Assembly (NCBI GenBank): GCA_964410625.1
Contig: CAYPHY010000016.1
Coordinates: 1-64,000, forward strand
Reading direction: 5' to 3'
From: CAYPHY01 sp964410625
GTDB lineage: Bacteria; Chloroflexota; Anaerolineae; Promineifilales; Promineifilaceae
DNA length: 64,000 nt
Part shown: piece after piece, positions 1-9,522 of the stretch
Position numbering within the stretch: the stretch's first letter is position 1
Layout of the letters: each line of letters begins with the position of its first letter
Made by a program: the position numbers and the translations under genes
Notes under the pieces: generated by a model
The model's database searches: none
What the model was told of the DNA's origin: nothing
The model's input: only the letters and a program-made list of their open reading frames with translations

Positions 1-50
1 AGGATACCTCATGGCCTACCCCAGCCAACTTTTACAGAAACAACGTTACA

Positions 51-167
51 CTATCTATGAAGTATGGGAGTGCCATCATAGAAGTCACAAAGCTCCTTGC
101 GTACAGACCAAGAACCAGTTAGAGGTACTTCGATGAACACGTAGCGATTTTTGTGACTGATTACCAT
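51..167 (-). pseudogene. Truncated sulfotransferase-like fragment
   Basis: A 38-codon minus-strand frame starts with ATG at 167, only 8 bases after the stop of the upstream sulfotransferase gene, and ends at a TAG at 51-53. The peptide begins MVISHKNRYVFIEVPLTG, which resembles the N-terminus of Sulfotransfer_2-type proteins (a short ISHK..F/VFI strand followed by the phosphosulfate-binding P-x-T-G loop). Family members are normally above 200 residues, so this is either a gene interrupted by a nonsense mutation or a decayed copy. No continuation was found in the other two frames to the window edge. The assignment rests on a short motif recognised by eye. Confidence 0.4.
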
Positions 168-175
168 TCGATGTC

Positions 176-1129
176 CTAACAGGATTTCCATGGTAAACGC
201 CGCCCAAGCATCTGGGAAAGTGCCTGGTTATAGGGGCGGTAATAGGCGACGAGGGTCTCCCATAGGGAGTCTGAAATTGGCTCTTGACTTGGCTCAGGCA
301 AGCTATTCGCCTTGCCGTATATCGTTTTTGCCATACTCACCATTTTCTCAAAAGGTGTATGCAGTGCAGAATAATGAATGATATGCTTTCTTAGGGCGCT
401 AACGACTGATTCCATTCTTATACTTGCCCGATTTAGGGTTGCATAGCGCACTGTGATTGTAGGATTATGTCCTTCGAACTGGTACATTGAGTAGAAGGCT
501 GGGTCTAGCCCAATCCAGCTACAGATGCGTCTCAACGCTCTTCTAGAATCATCGCGAAACTCTTCAAAGAAGATGACTGAGATACTCTCTGGTCTATATA
601 CATTATAGAATGGCCGAAGATACTCAATATAACACCCTAACTTTAAAAGAGAGGGGACGTTACTTTTGTGTTGAAGTTGTTCGTATACGAACTCCTCGAA
701 AGTAGCCTTTACAGAAGAGTGTTCTCGCTGACGATGAAAACGAAAATCCGAATACAGTCGTTCAACCGGATCACGAAGGATAAATAAGATTGAGGACGTC
801 TCCAGGAGTTTAGAGAGCTTATCGGCTGCATCCTTAGCATATAGTGTGTAGGGAGTTGCCTCAATTCTAAGGTGCTTGTTAGATCGGCAATGAGAGAAAT
901 ACGCTTCGAATGCGTCTAACGCCAGAGGGACCTGGCAAACTTGTTTATAGTCAAATTCTCGAGCGAAAAAATAGGTCTCCTTTCGGTTAGCCGGACAGAC
1001 GTGTGGATGGTCAGCAAGATATCGGAAAAGAGAGGTAGTTGCTGCCTTCGGCGCTCCCCCAATAATGAGGTATCGCGGGTTAACATGGGAATTATCATCA
1101 CCTTGTTGACCAACTGAGGTATTACTCAT
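176..1129 (-). CDS. Sulfotransferase family protein
   Basis: Predicted PAPS-dependent sulfotransferase that would transfer sulfate to a sugar hydroxyl or amine of the glycan built by this locus. The phosphosulfate-binding loop IGGAPKAATTSL lies near the N-terminus. The second PAPS motif, ILFILRDPVERLYSDF, is in the middle, with the expected Arg and Ser. Length (about 317 residues) fits heparan-type Sulfotransfer_1/3 domain proteins. I prefer the ATG at 1129 because AGGA precedes it by six bases; ATG 1147 and GTG 1156 are in-frame alternatives. It lies downstream of an O-antigen ligase, so sulfation of a surface polysaccharide is the likely role. The acceptor cannot be read from sequence. Confidence 0.85.
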   Translation of the reverse strand: MSNTSVGQQGDDNSHVNPRYLIIGGAPKAATTSLFRYLADHPHVCPANRKETYFFAREFDYKQVCQVPLALDAFEAYFSHCRSNKHLRIEATPYTLYAKDAADKLSKLLETSSILFILRDPVERLYSDFRFHRQREHSSVKATFEEFVYEQLQHKSNVPSLLKLGCYIEYLRPFYNVYRPESISVIFFEEFRDDSRRALRRICSWIGLDPAFYSMYQFEGHNPTITVRYATLNRASIRMESVVSALRKHIIHYSALHTPFEKMVSMAKTIYGKANSLPEPSQEPISDSLWETLVAYYRPYNQALSQMLGRRLPWKSC

Positions 1130-1196
1130 AAGAGTCCTATGTTGCATAGTGGGCACTATCTAGCCAAACTCACAACGACTAAATCGGATACAGATG

Positions 1197-2633
1197 TCAG
1201 GTACTCTCCTTCATTGCTGTTGCTTGCCTAATCCCTAGCGTAAGCAGCCCTCCTAAGAACACCCAATATAGAATGCTCGAGCGCATCCCGTTCAGACCAA
1301 TGTTGTAGACGAAGGGCAGAAACCAGTCTCCAAGCACGCCGCTGATGAGAGTAGCGGCGAGACCACCCAAGCAGGCAGCAGCATAGGCACGGGCAAAGCC
1401 ATTATGTAAACGCTTATATAATGTCCAGCCTAAACGGCCCATTGTAAAGGCAAGCCAGAGAAACAATGCTAATCCCAGGAGGCCAGTTTGGGCAATCAAG
1501 TCCACGTAGTTATTGTGCGAACTGAAGCGTACATTCCACACACCACCCCATCCGGCAATGTCGGCCTGCTGTACGTAGAAGTAATAGTTGGCTGGCCCTA
1601 GTCCCAGCAGGGGATTAATTCGAGCAGTGTCCAGAACAATTTGCCATGCCTGACGCCGCGCCCACCAGCTTTGGTCACTGGTAGCCGTCGCAAAAATGTG
1701 CACTTGCTCTGACAAAAACAACGCTACTAAAACAAGCACGAGAAGCAATCCCCATTTTGGATAGCGTAACCAGAAAACGATCACTAGTCCAACGAGCGGC
1801 GGAGCCCATCCTGAAGCCCAGAATAATCCTTGAGCCATACCGACAAACAATGTTGCGAAGGCGATGCCAGCCGTTAGCAATCTCCAACGCAGGGTAAGTG
1901 ATTGATGGAATAGAGCAAGTCCGGCTGACAGAGCGACTAGCCATATCCAAAACACACTACCCGTTGTCCCTCGCACGAAGAGTTGTGCGGCAACATTGAA
2001 TGGCGATGGAAGTAAGCGGCTAACTATGTACAGTGTGCCGATAGCTAGGAAAACCCATACCAAGCGAGCAAGCCAACGCTCATCTAGCAAATGCGCGGCG
2101 AGCAGAAAGGCAGCGGCCGATAAGAGAAATACAGACAATCCTCCCAACTGGGAGGCAATGCCCGCTCCTTTCAGGTTAAACCAGGGTAACTGTCCGACGA
2201 TGAAAGCAATGGTGGCAACAGCGCAGAATCCAAGCATGAGGTAGACTGCGCGGTGGTGATGCAAGCTAATTGCTTTCTTAATCAATAGCATATTGAGCAG
2301 CCACAGGCTGGTTAGTAGTGGTATAAGGAGGATCACTGGATTAAGCGTGGTGCCTGTGCCTGTACCGATCGAGAAGGGAATGATTAATCCTGCAACAATG
2401 AGAGCGAGCAAACCCATTGGCGGCCAGCGCCAAATGGACAACACAAACAACCCTGTTGGCACAAGGCTTAATAGTAAGAATGCATTTCGTCCCCCAGGGA
2501 CCGGAGTCTGTAATGCCTGGACAGCACTGAGGATGAGCAATCCAGTTATGATCAGGATACGTATCGTTGATTCCGGGTTTAGCCTTGTTGATTGCAAAAA
2601 ACGGTTTGCAGTATAGGGCATTTGACGCATCAT
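1197..2633 (-). CDS. O-antigen ligase/polymerase-like membrane protein
   Basis: A 478-residue protein with about ten to twelve hydrophobic segments. It carries the Wzy_C/WaaL signature in its second half: LLGLGPANYYFY, then a soluble loop and SSHNNYVDLIAQTGLLGL, with the conserved His in the HN pair. Such proteins polymerise or ligate lipid-linked glycan at the outer face of the membrane. The ATG at 2633 overlaps the TGA of the upstream glycosyltransferase as ATGA, so the two are translationally coupled. A second, longer relative lies at 22290-24224. Ligase and polymerase cannot be told apart from sequence alone. Confidence 0.85.
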   Translation of the reverse strand: MMRQMPYTANRFLQSTRLNPESTIRILIITGLLILSAVQALQTPVPGGRNAFLLLSLVPTGLFVLSIWRWPPMGLLALIVAGLIIPFSIGTGTGTTLNPVILLIPLLTSLWLLNMLLIKKAISLHHHRAVYLMLGFCAVATIAFIVGQLPWFNLKGAGIASQLGGLSVFLLSAAAFLLAAHLLDERWLARLVWVFLAIGTLYIVSRLLPSPFNVAAQLFVRGTTGSVFWIWLVALSAGLALFHQSLTLRWRLLTAGIAFATLFVGMAQGLFWASGWAPPLVGLVIVFWLRYPKWGLLLVLVLVALFLSEQVHIFATATSDQSWWARRQAWQIVLDTARINPLLGLGPANYYFYVQQADIAGWGGVWNVRFSSHNNYVDLIAQTGLLGLALFLWLAFTMGRLGWTLYKRLHNGFARAYAAACLGGLAATLISGVLGDWFLPFVYNIGLNGMRSSILYWVFLGGLLTLGIRQATAMKEST

Positions 2634-3832
2634 TCTCCCCCGAACGAACCAGGAGCGCCTTTGGCAACACGCTCTACTAAATCAAGAAACCGGGGCATGG
2701 CGGTTTGCCAGTTGTATTGACGGCGAACCAACTGATAAGCATTGTCTGCCAGGTATTCTCGTTTATTGTGGTCTTGTAACAGACGGATCACGGCCGAAGC
2801 AAAATCTTGAGGGGTATCAGCAAGCAAGATGTGTTTGCCGTGGATTAGTTCAAGTCCTTCAGCTCCTTTTGTCGTAGAGACAACAGGAGTACACAGCGCC
2901 ATCGCCTCTAAGATTTTGAGGCGCGTGCCTCCACCTTGCCGGATAGGAACGAGACTAATTGTGGCCCTCGCAATGGCTGACTTGATATCGTCTATGTAGC
3001 CGGTCATTGTAATATTTTCGGCCGAAGGCAAAGGTAGATTGGCATGGTCGCCTGTAATGACCAGATGCACAGCAGGAACCTGCTCGCGGACTAAAGGGTA
3101 CACCTCGCTCAAGAACCAAACCATGGCCTCATAGTTGACATGATAGGTGAAAGCACCAGTAAAGATGAGGGTAAGTGGTTCTCTTGGAACACAGGCTCGT
3201 TCGTAAGCCCCGAGATCAATGCAATTAGGAATGAGTTCGACTGAGTTATAATTTGGCGCAACGGCCGATAGCAACTGCTTTTCTTGATTAGATACGACCG
3301 TACAGGCGTGAAAACGGGGAAGCAAGCTCTTGACATAGCTTTTCTGCTTGGCCCACATAAGCTGGTGGCGGATTCTTCTATGTGCTGGCGCGGCCGTACT
3401 AATCTGTTGTAAGTAGACACCCAATTCGAGATCATCTATTAGAGCTGGAACAGCATCAAACTCCATAGTATATCCGGCTGATCCCAACTCTGATGCAATG
3501 ACCATATCATAGCGTTTTGTATTTAAAACGTTCCTAATACAATCTGCCATTTCAGGTGAAAAGGTATCAACCACGGAGCGCGGCTTCCGGCTCAGGAATC
3601 CCCAACGAGCACGCCGGCTTCGGGGGTTAAATTCTTTCCAGGGAATCAGATGAACTTGCTCACAATACTCATGTGCTGTGCGAAGGTCTGCATCGGATGG
3701 AATTCGACGTGTGAAGCTGATGAGTGATATGTGGTGTTCGGCCACTAGCCCACGGAGCAAGGCATTGATTCGTAGTTCGGACCCGTTACTGGGGGGAAAG
3801 GGAAACCAGGGAGATAAATAAAGAATTCTCAA
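2630..3832 (-). CDS. Glycosyltransferase family 4 (GT-B)
   Basis: A 400-residue cytoplasmic GT-B glycosyltransferase. The N-terminus MRILYLSPWFPFPPSNG is the usual glycine-containing loop of the acceptor domain. The C-terminal half has the donor-binding signature GGGTRLKILEAMALCTPVVS, with the retaining-family E-x7-E type spacing, followed by the ligand-contacting GAEGL turn. It would add one sugar from a nucleotide-sugar donor to the growing repeat unit. Its stop overlaps the start of the O-antigen ligase as ATGA, and the next upstream GT2 stops seven bases before its start. Sugar specificity is unknown. Confidence 0.88.
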   Translation of the reverse strand: MRILYLSPWFPFPPSNGSELRINALLRGLVAEHHISLISFTRRIPSDADLRTAHEYCEQVHLIPWKEFNPRSRRARWGFLSRKPRSVVDTFSPEMADCIRNVLNTKRYDMVIASELGSAGYTMEFDAVPALIDDLELGVYLQQISTAAPAHRRIRHQLMWAKQKSYVKSLLPRFHACTVVSNQEKQLLSAVAPNYNSVELIPNCIDLGAYERACVPREPLTLIFTGAFTYHVNYEAMVWFLSEVYPLVREQVPAVHLVITGDHANLPLPSAENITMTGYIDDIKSAIARATISLVPIRQGGGTRLKILEAMALCTPVVSTTKGAEGLELIHGKHILLADTPQDFASAVIRLLQDHNKREYLADNAYQLVRRQYNWQTAMPRFLDLVERVAKGAPGSFGGE

Positions 3833-3839
3833 GTGAAGT

Positions 3840-4838
3840 TCAGCCTTTGTTGCTCGGCGCTAGAAGGAAGCCAAGCCAAGTAGCCTGCATTGGTCCAGAG
3901 CGCCGCATTAATGAATCATGCAAGGCAAGAACTATTGCATTTCTTCGATACTTAAACATCTGGCTATCATAAGCTGGCTTAAATGTCCAGGCTCCAAGCG
4001 TGCGTAGGGTGCGAAGCAAAATGCTCGACACCGCTTGGATTTTATGTGGCCCGTGACGCGAGAAAAACTGGAGTGCATTTCGAGTCATATAGTATGTATT
4101 GGACGGCGAACCCTGGCCGAGGGTAGCAGAAACTTTGTGATAGAGCACAGCTTGAGGCACGTACCGGACACGATATCCGTAACTAGTCGTTCGGACACAC
4201 CAGTCAACGTCTTCGAAGTTCAGGAAGTAAGTGGGATCGAGCAAGCCAACATCGTCGAACACTTCCCGACGCACTAAAACACCACAGCCAGCTATGGAAT
4301 CGACATCCCATGCTGTGTTAAAATTCGCCACTTTGTTGTGCCAATCACGTTGCTGTATACCTCTGTGGGTCACAATCCCTCGTCGCCAGTCAATATCACA
4401 TCCAGCGGAGAAGAGCATGTTCGATGGGTCAAAGTAGTACATCTTTGGTCCGGCCATGCCGATACGAGGGTCAGTTTCCATCTCCTTTACCAACTCTGTG
4501 AGGAAGTTGGACAGAACAATTGTGTCGTTATTGAGCATACATATATAGTCAGGGTTATCTTGGAGAGCCTGGCGAATACCTGCGTTGTTGCCCTCGGCAT
4601 AGCCGAGATTCTCACCGGTTAGCAATAGAGTCAGGTGTGGGTAGTGTTCTCTAATCCGTGTGACCGAATCATCAGTTGAACCATTGTCAACAACGAGGAC
4701 GCTGAAGTTGGGATAGTCCAGTTGGAAGACAGATTCCAGGCAGGCAAGGGTATCGGCCGCGTTGTTCCAGTTAAGGATGATAACAGCAACTTGTGGACAA
4801 GACAGGCCTCTTTGGTAATGCCTTGGTGTGGTCATCAA
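3840..4838 (-). CDS. Glycosyltransferase family 2 (rhamnosyltransferase-like)
   Basis: An inverting GT-A enzyme of 332 residues. Visible motifs are VAVIILNWNNAADTLACLES at the nucleotide site, VVDNGSTDDS (the conserved Asp), and MLNNDTIV at about 102-109, where NND replaces the classical DXD metal site as in many rhamnosyltransferase-like GT2 proteins. A later DVDWCVR matches the ED-type base region of this subfamily. Two ATG codons are adjacent at the start (4838 or 4835). It lies seven bases upstream of a GT4 gene in the same operon and would add one sugar of the surface glycan. Confidence 0.88.
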   Translation of the reverse strand: MMTTPRHYQRGLSCPQVAVIILNWNNAADTLACLESVFQLDYPNFSVLVVDNGSTDDSVTRIREHYPHLTLLLTGENLGYAEGNNAGIRQALQDNPDYICMLNNDTIVLSNFLTELVKEMETDPRIGMAGPKMYYFDPSNMLFSAGCDIDWRRGIVTHRGIQQRDWHNKVANFNTAWDVDSIAGCGVLVRREVFDDVGLLDPTYFLNFEDVDWCVRTTSYGYRVRYVPQAVLYHKVSATLGQGSPSNTYYMTRNALQFFSRHGPHKIQAVSSILLRTLRTLGAWTFKPAYDSQMFKYRRNAIVLALHDSLMRRSGPMQATWLGFLLAPSNKG

Positions 4839-4864
4839 ATCATCAGTTCCTTCTTTTAGAGATT

Positions 4865-5998
4865 CTATTGCTGTAGAGCAGTTGCGTACAAGCGGGAGAG
4901 TTGCTCGTTGTGTCGCTCAATGGAAAATTTCTCAGTAAATATCTTGCGGCAATTCTCACTCATTTCTTGTAGAAGATGTTTATCCTCAACCAATCTCCGC
5001 ATTTGATCTGCCAGTTCATCAACAGAACAATCTGATACCAGGAATCCGTTGGTGCCGTCTTCAATAATCTCAGGCATGGCCCAGGCATCCACACCGATGA
5101 CCGGCTTTCCACAAGCCATCGCCTCTAGCATGACCATGCCGAATCCCTCCGCACGACTAGGCAAGACAAGCACATCCGCAAACGGAAAGAACTTCTGAAG
5201 TAGCTCTTGACGCGGAACAAAGTGAAGATGCGTTACGCCAGGAAACCGGATGATATCACCGTTACGCGGTTTGCCGACCAGGATGAGTTGTGCCGTCGGA
5301 AAGTCTATCCTAACTTTCCGAAATGCCTCGAAAACCAGATGGCCGTTCTTTCGCTCATAGTCACTCCCCACAAATAGAAAAGTTGGTCCCTGCTGGGGGG
5401 GGGTGGTTCGAGACGGAAACCTATTCACTGCTGGTAAGCCTGGGTAAATTACACTGATTTTCTGCGGCCGAACAAATCCCTCGTTGAGATGCAGGCTGCG
5501 TGAGAATTTAGACCAAGTGTGAATGTGTGCTGAATGATCAGAATTGAGGCTAGAATCATAGGCGCCTATTGTCTTGAGGTAAAGTCGCTTACGCTTTCTG
5601 AAAAGGCTTATCCTATCGTCTGGCCAGCCGTGATAAAATTTGAGATCGGAATAACTCCCTGTACTGGTGCCTAAGATGACAGGAACGTATCGTACGCTAC
5701 GAGGCAATTTCACCACTGCCGAAAACCCATATATGTGTATGATGTCGGGCTCCAGATCGCAGTCAATATATTCTGCCCAAAAGTCTGGCGGGAGAATACC
5801 TCTCGTTACCAGTCGCGGACCTATCCGATAGAGGTTGCGAATCTTCCGCAATTTGCCTTGGGCTAGCAAATCCTCATAGTGTAAGTAACGGACGCCAGCC
5901 GGAGGGTGCTGTAACAGCAAGTCAGTATAGGCATTGTCACCGTTGTAGCGACGATCGGTAGAATCTAGCCGAGGACTGATAAGTAGAACATTTATCAT
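4865..5998 (-). CDS. Glycosyltransferase family 4
   Basis: A GT-B glycosyltransferase of about 377 residues, starting MINVLLISPRLDS. The donor-site signature EGFGMVMLEAMACGKPVIG and the preceding DVLVLPSRA strand are typical of GT4. An in-frame upstream ATG at 6091 would add 31 residues with no family character and would overlap the preceding gene by 56 bases, so the ATG at 5998 is chosen; no strong ribosome-binding site was seen before either. It lies between two GT2 genes. Donor and acceptor are unknown. Confidence 0.87.
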   Translation of the reverse strand: MINVLLISPRLDSTDRRYNGDNAYTDLLLQHPPAGVRYLHYEDLLAQGKLRKIRNLYRIGPRLVTRGILPPDFWAEYIDCDLEPDIIHIYGFSAVVKLPRSVRYVPVILGTSTGSYSDLKFYHGWPDDRISLFRKRKRLYLKTIGAYDSSLNSDHSAHIHTWSKFSRSLHLNEGFVRPQKISVIYPGLPAVNRFPSRTTPPQQGPTFLFVGSDYERKNGHLVFEAFRKVRIDFPTAQLILVGKPRNGDIIRFPGVTHLHFVPRQELLQKFFPFADVLVLPSRAEGFGMVMLEAMACGKPVIGVDAWAMPEIIEDGTNGFLVSDCSVDELADQMRRLVEDKHLLQEMSENCRKIFTEKFSIERHNEQLSRLYATALQQ

Positions 5999-6035
5999 AA
6001 GAAAGAACCAGGTCGAAACCTGCTGCCTTGCTCGT

Positions 6036-7019
6036 TCATTTAGGCTCTGAACTGCGACTGCTTGGAAACCAGTCCTTATTCGCGGAAACACAGACCTCGC
6101 GATCAGTTAGTGGCAAGGCACGACTGTCGCTTCGGCGGAAACGTGCAACCTCCTTGCGTCGAGCCAGGGCCGAGCGATAGGCTCGCTTGGTTACGTCATC
6201 GTGACGCTTTATTGCGCCTATATAGTAGCGAGCCGTCCAGTATAAATTAGTCGTTTGAATTCGACGATCGGTGACATTGCTCCAGGTGAACAGCCATGCA
6301 TTGCGTACCTGCATCTCGTGTACTCGTTCTGGCTTCTCCTTCCCCCAACTGGCTGAGCCAATATGATACATTTTTGATTCGTGTTGGAAGAGATTCACAA
6401 ACCCTGCCTTCCATGCGCGATATCCTAGGTCAATGTCTTCCCAATAGGCAGGATAATAGAGCCGTCTAAAGCCACCCAACTCCAAAAAACGATGCCGCTT
6501 GACAGAAAAGGCTCCGCCGGTTGGAAACAGCGTGGGACAAAGACATTTGACATCTTCTCTCGTTTCATGATGTAGAAAACCACGACGAAATTCCCCCCAC
6601 CGTTTAGCGGCATCCAAACCTTGGTTGTCCGGCTTCAGCAAGAGAGGTGTAACTGAGAAAACGTCGGGGTTTGTCACTAATGGCTCTAATAGCGGATCGA
6701 AGGCGTACCGATCACAAATCACGTCATTATTTAAGAGAAGTAGGTAGTTACTTGTTAATCGTGCTGCTGCCCAGTTAAGCGAGAAAAGGAAATCGTTCTC
6801 CGGTGCAGGTAAGATTTCAACGGCTGGAAACGCTGAACCGAGCCACTGGACACTTCCATCGGAACTACAATTGTCTACAACGATAATGCGTGTTTTACAT
6901 ACGGTCGTTGCTGCGGCGCTTTGCAAGATTGACGGCAGGCACCGCTTAAGCAGTTCTTTTCCATTATAGTTAAGAATAAGAATCGCGCAGGAAGGTTTGT
7001 CCTGAAAATACAGGCTCAT
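6036..7019 (-). CDS. Glycosyltransferase family 2
   Basis: A 327-residue GT-A glycosyltransferase. CAILILNYNGKELLKRCLPS and VVDNCSSDGSVQWL form the nucleotide-binding half, LLLLNNDVI replaces the DXD metal motif with NND, and YWEDIDLGYRAW is the typical catalytic-base region. The ATG at 7019 overlaps the stop of the upstream GT4 by ATGA (7016-7019), showing translational coupling. It resembles the GT2 at 3840-4838 in motif layout, so the two may have arisen by duplication, although the sequences are clearly diverged. Confidence 0.88.
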   Translation of the reverse strand: MSLYFQDKPSCAILILNYNGKELLKRCLPSILQSAAATTVCKTRIIVVDNCSSDGSVQWLGSAFPAVEILPAPENDFLFSLNWAAARLTSNYLLLLNNDVICDRYAFDPLLEPLVTNPDVFSVTPLLLKPDNQGLDAAKRWGEFRRGFLHHETREDVKCLCPTLFPTGGAFSVKRHRFLELGGFRRLYYPAYWEDIDLGYRAWKAGFVNLFQHESKMYHIGSASWGKEKPERVHEMQVRNAWLFTWSNVTDRRIQTTNLYWTARYYIGAIKRHDDVTKRAYRSALARRKEVARFRRSDSRALPLTDREVCVSANKDWFPSSRSSEPK

Positions 7020-8227
7020 TGTTGTACTTCCAGAAGCATATGCTCAAGCTTGTCTGCCGCCTGAGTCCAGGTCCATTTCTGACGGACGTACTCGACTGCT
7101 GCATTACTAATCGTTTGGATAAGTTGGCGATCTAGTAATAGGGACTCCAACCTTGCCGCAAAGAGCGCCGCATCTCGCTCGACTAGTAGACCCGTGTAGC
7201 CGTCTTGAATTATTTCCGCCGCTGCACCCTCACGTACAGCGACGACCGGTGTCCCACATGCCATAGCCTCAAGTACGACTAGGCCAAATGGCTCGTTATA
7301 GGGGGTGAAAAGGAGCACCTGTGCCTCATTGTAGAGTCTTGCCATATTGTCACGTCCAACCACCGATCTAATTTCGAGATGAACGTTCAGTTTATTTGCC
7401 AGTTCAATCACCGCCTTCTCTTCATCCGGGTCAATAGAGTTAGCGGCAATGACGAGCCGGGGTCTTTTCTTCTCTTTCATTCGGCCCAAAACGGCAATCA
7501 TGAAACGATAACCCTTTCCACTGCCTAGAGCACCGACTCCTAGGAAGATATTGGATTTCTCTATACAGCGTATGGGACTGAATACGTCAACGTCAACACC
7601 GGGGTAGACCACTCGGCACTTGATTTCATAATGGCGTTCAAGCCAGTTCTTTGAGAATTCGGAGTTGGTCGCGATAAGCCCAGCCGCGGCAAGATTGGCC
7701 TCGTCGATCCGTCGTGCCCGCCTCCAATGAGACGATAGAGCCGGTGAATAGTAGGCATCCTTGATCGTCTGGATCGGTGATTTCGCTTTTGGAACAGCGG
7801 TCGCTCGTTGTCGAGAGAGTGGGAGCGAATGTAGATATAAGACTGATGGTGTCTTAAGATGACGTAAAACAAAAGGGATTGTCGTGAATTGACAATCCTT
7901 GACCAACACCACATCGAAATCTTGCGAGTCGATTTCACGAGCAATGCTTTTAGCTTGACGGTCGAGTTCGCGCTGGTATTGCAGTGCCTGGAAGGCATGG
8001 ATATATGGCGTGGCCAGGGGCAGGCGACGCCTCATCCATTGCTGCCTCGTCGCCGGGAAAGCGACCTGCTGATCAACGAAGGGGGAAAGAGATTGCCAAC
8101 TCTCATCCGCGCTGTCTAAGTAGAATTCGCTGATCTGGTGGCCCCGCCTATGAAGTTCACGGATCAGGAACCAGGTATAATTTTTAGCACCCCCTGAAGG
8201 TAGGTTATGGTATAGCGCGATTTTCAT
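7016..8227 (-). CDS. Glycosyltransferase family 4
   Basis: A GT-B glycosyltransferase of 403 residues, beginning MKIALYHNLPSGGAKNYTW with the glycine-rich loop that binds substrate in the N-domain. The C-domain has NEPFGLVVLEAMACGTPVVA, the E-x7-E donor signature, followed by GYTGLLVE. A VVYPGVDVDVF strand marks the domain linker. It starts the ATGA-linked pair with the GT2 gene downstream. A gap of 81 bases separates it from the methyltransferase upstream. Expected role: sugar transfer in assembly of the exported glycan. Confidence 0.88.
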   Translation of the reverse strand: MKIALYHNLPSGGAKNYTWFLIRELHRRGHQISEFYLDSADESWQSLSPFVDQQVAFPATRQQWMRRRLPLATPYIHAFQALQYQRELDRQAKSIAREIDSQDFDVVLVKDCQFTTIPFVLRHLKTPSVLYLHSLPLSRQRATAVPKAKSPIQTIKDAYYSPALSSHWRRARRIDEANLAAAGLIATNSEFSKNWLERHYEIKCRVVYPGVDVDVFSPIRCIEKSNIFLGVGALGSGKGYRFMIAVLGRMKEKKRPRLVIAANSIDPDEEKAVIELANKLNVHLEIRSVVGRDNMARLYNEAQVLLFTPYNEPFGLVVLEAMACGTPVVAVREGAAAEIIQDGYTGLLVERDAALFAARLESLLLDRQLIQTISNAAVEYVRQKWTWTQAADKLEHMLLEVQQ

Positions 8228-8308
8228 GAGACGCCGACCGTAAGCATTTCTGGTTCGAACACAGATTGCCGGATGGGTCGTCGGATGATGTCACAATGGC
8301 TATTGGAC

Positions 8309-9505
8309 TCAACCGGATCGAAGCCTGCGTGCTATCATGTTTAATTTTTCATCTGGTGATGCAATCCGAAAGGCATGATAGCGATAATAAAATTTAAGCG
8401 TCTGTTCGTAGCGTCGTCGGGTAGCGGAGCTGGTTGCTACATTCTCGCGTCGGAAAAGATTCCTCAGTGCCATACCTCGTGTGGGGTTAGCGAGCGAACG
8501 CTTACCATCAGGATACATCAATGGCACGCCCTCTTTGATTATGTAAGAGCGAGCGCAGCCCCGACACTCGAGAGTGTCGAAGTCTGTCCGGGTTATCTCG
8601 CCCAGGCAAACGGGACAGCGAAGTTGTTTAATAAGGGCAGCATTGATATTGAGTGGATTAGGATCAATTTCGCCAGGGATGATCCTGCCAGCAAATAAGG
8701 GATCGATTAGTGGCTCAAGTAGGAACGGTCGGGCGCGTTTGGCAAAGCCTGATTTATCCTTCCAGACAATTATCCCTACCGTATCTGCGGCTCCGAAGGG
8801 TTTCTCAATTCCCATCTCACGTAGCAGTTGCCTGGCTTGGTTCTTCAGTAGCTCAGGTTCATTGATGGGCTCACCGGCTCGCCCACCGAAGTAAACTTGT
8901 GCCGATGTCTGGACACCATTCAGCAATTGCTCAAAGTCCGTCGGGTGCCACCAGTTAATCTCATAGTGCTCGTGAGAAAAATCTCGCAAACGCACCCGCA
9001 GCCAGCGTTCCAGCCTGGAAACACAGGCCTCTAAAGTGGTGATGACGATATATTTACGACAGATGCGATCTAATTCCATAATAGCACTAACGGCATCCTC
9101 AACATGCTCAAGCACTTCACTACAAACAACGAGATCAAACGAGTTATCTGCAAAAGGTAGTTGCGCTGCATGAATGCCAACTCCCTGAAGCCCGAACAGC
9201 TCCCAAGCTTTTACCAGTGCTGCCGATGAAAGGTCGGTTGTTAGCACCTCGGCCGAAAACACATCTCGAATTAGCCCGGCAAGATAACCTTCACCACCTC
9301 CGATATCAATCGCATTTTCAAACTCAAATTGGCTAATCAAACCCAGAATTTTGAGCGTGCGGACAAATCGCACAAGGTGGCCGGGTTCAGTATTACCTTT
9401 GCCAAAGCCATAGATGGGTTGGTGCGAATGATAAGTTCCAGCACGCACATCACCATCGAAACGGTTATCAAGCCACTGTAACGTGGTCGCAGTGTACGAA
9501 TCCAT
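8309..9505 (-). CDS. SAM methyltransferase with Trm112-like zinc ribbon
   Basis: A 398-residue two-part protein. The N-terminal half is a class I methyltransferase: AIDIGGGEGYLAGLI is motif I, LTTDLS follows at the second strand, and VVCSEVLEHVEDA is the motif II/III region. The C-terminal part has a small zinc ribbon, CPVCLG and CRGC, followed by GVPLMYPDG, as in Trm112/UPF0434 domains. This arrangement is known in methyltransferases of polysaccharide and secondary metabolite loci. Methylation of a sugar of the glycan is the simplest reading. It stands between a GT4 and a BNR propeller gene. Confidence 0.82.
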   Translation of the reverse strand: MDSYTATTLQWLDNRFDGDVRAGTYHSHQPIYGFGKGNTEPGHLVRFVRTLKILGLISQFEFENAIDIGGGEGYLAGLIRDVFSAEVLTTDLSSAALVKAWELFGLQGVGIHAAQLPFADNSFDLVVCSEVLEHVEDAVSAIMELDRICRKYIVITTLEACVSRLERWLRVRLRDFSHEHYEINWWHPTDFEQLLNGVQTSAQVYFGGRAGEPINEPELLKNQARQLLREMGIEKPFGAADTVGIIVWKDKSGFAKRARPFLLEPLIDPLFAGRIIPGEIDPNPLNINAALIKQLRCPVCLGEITRTDFDTLECRGCARSYIIKEGVPLMYPDGKRSLANPTRGMALRNLFRRENVATSSATRRRYEQTLKFYYRYHAFRIASPDEKLNMIARRLRSG

Positions 9506-9522
9506 GTGATTCTCCTAATGGT

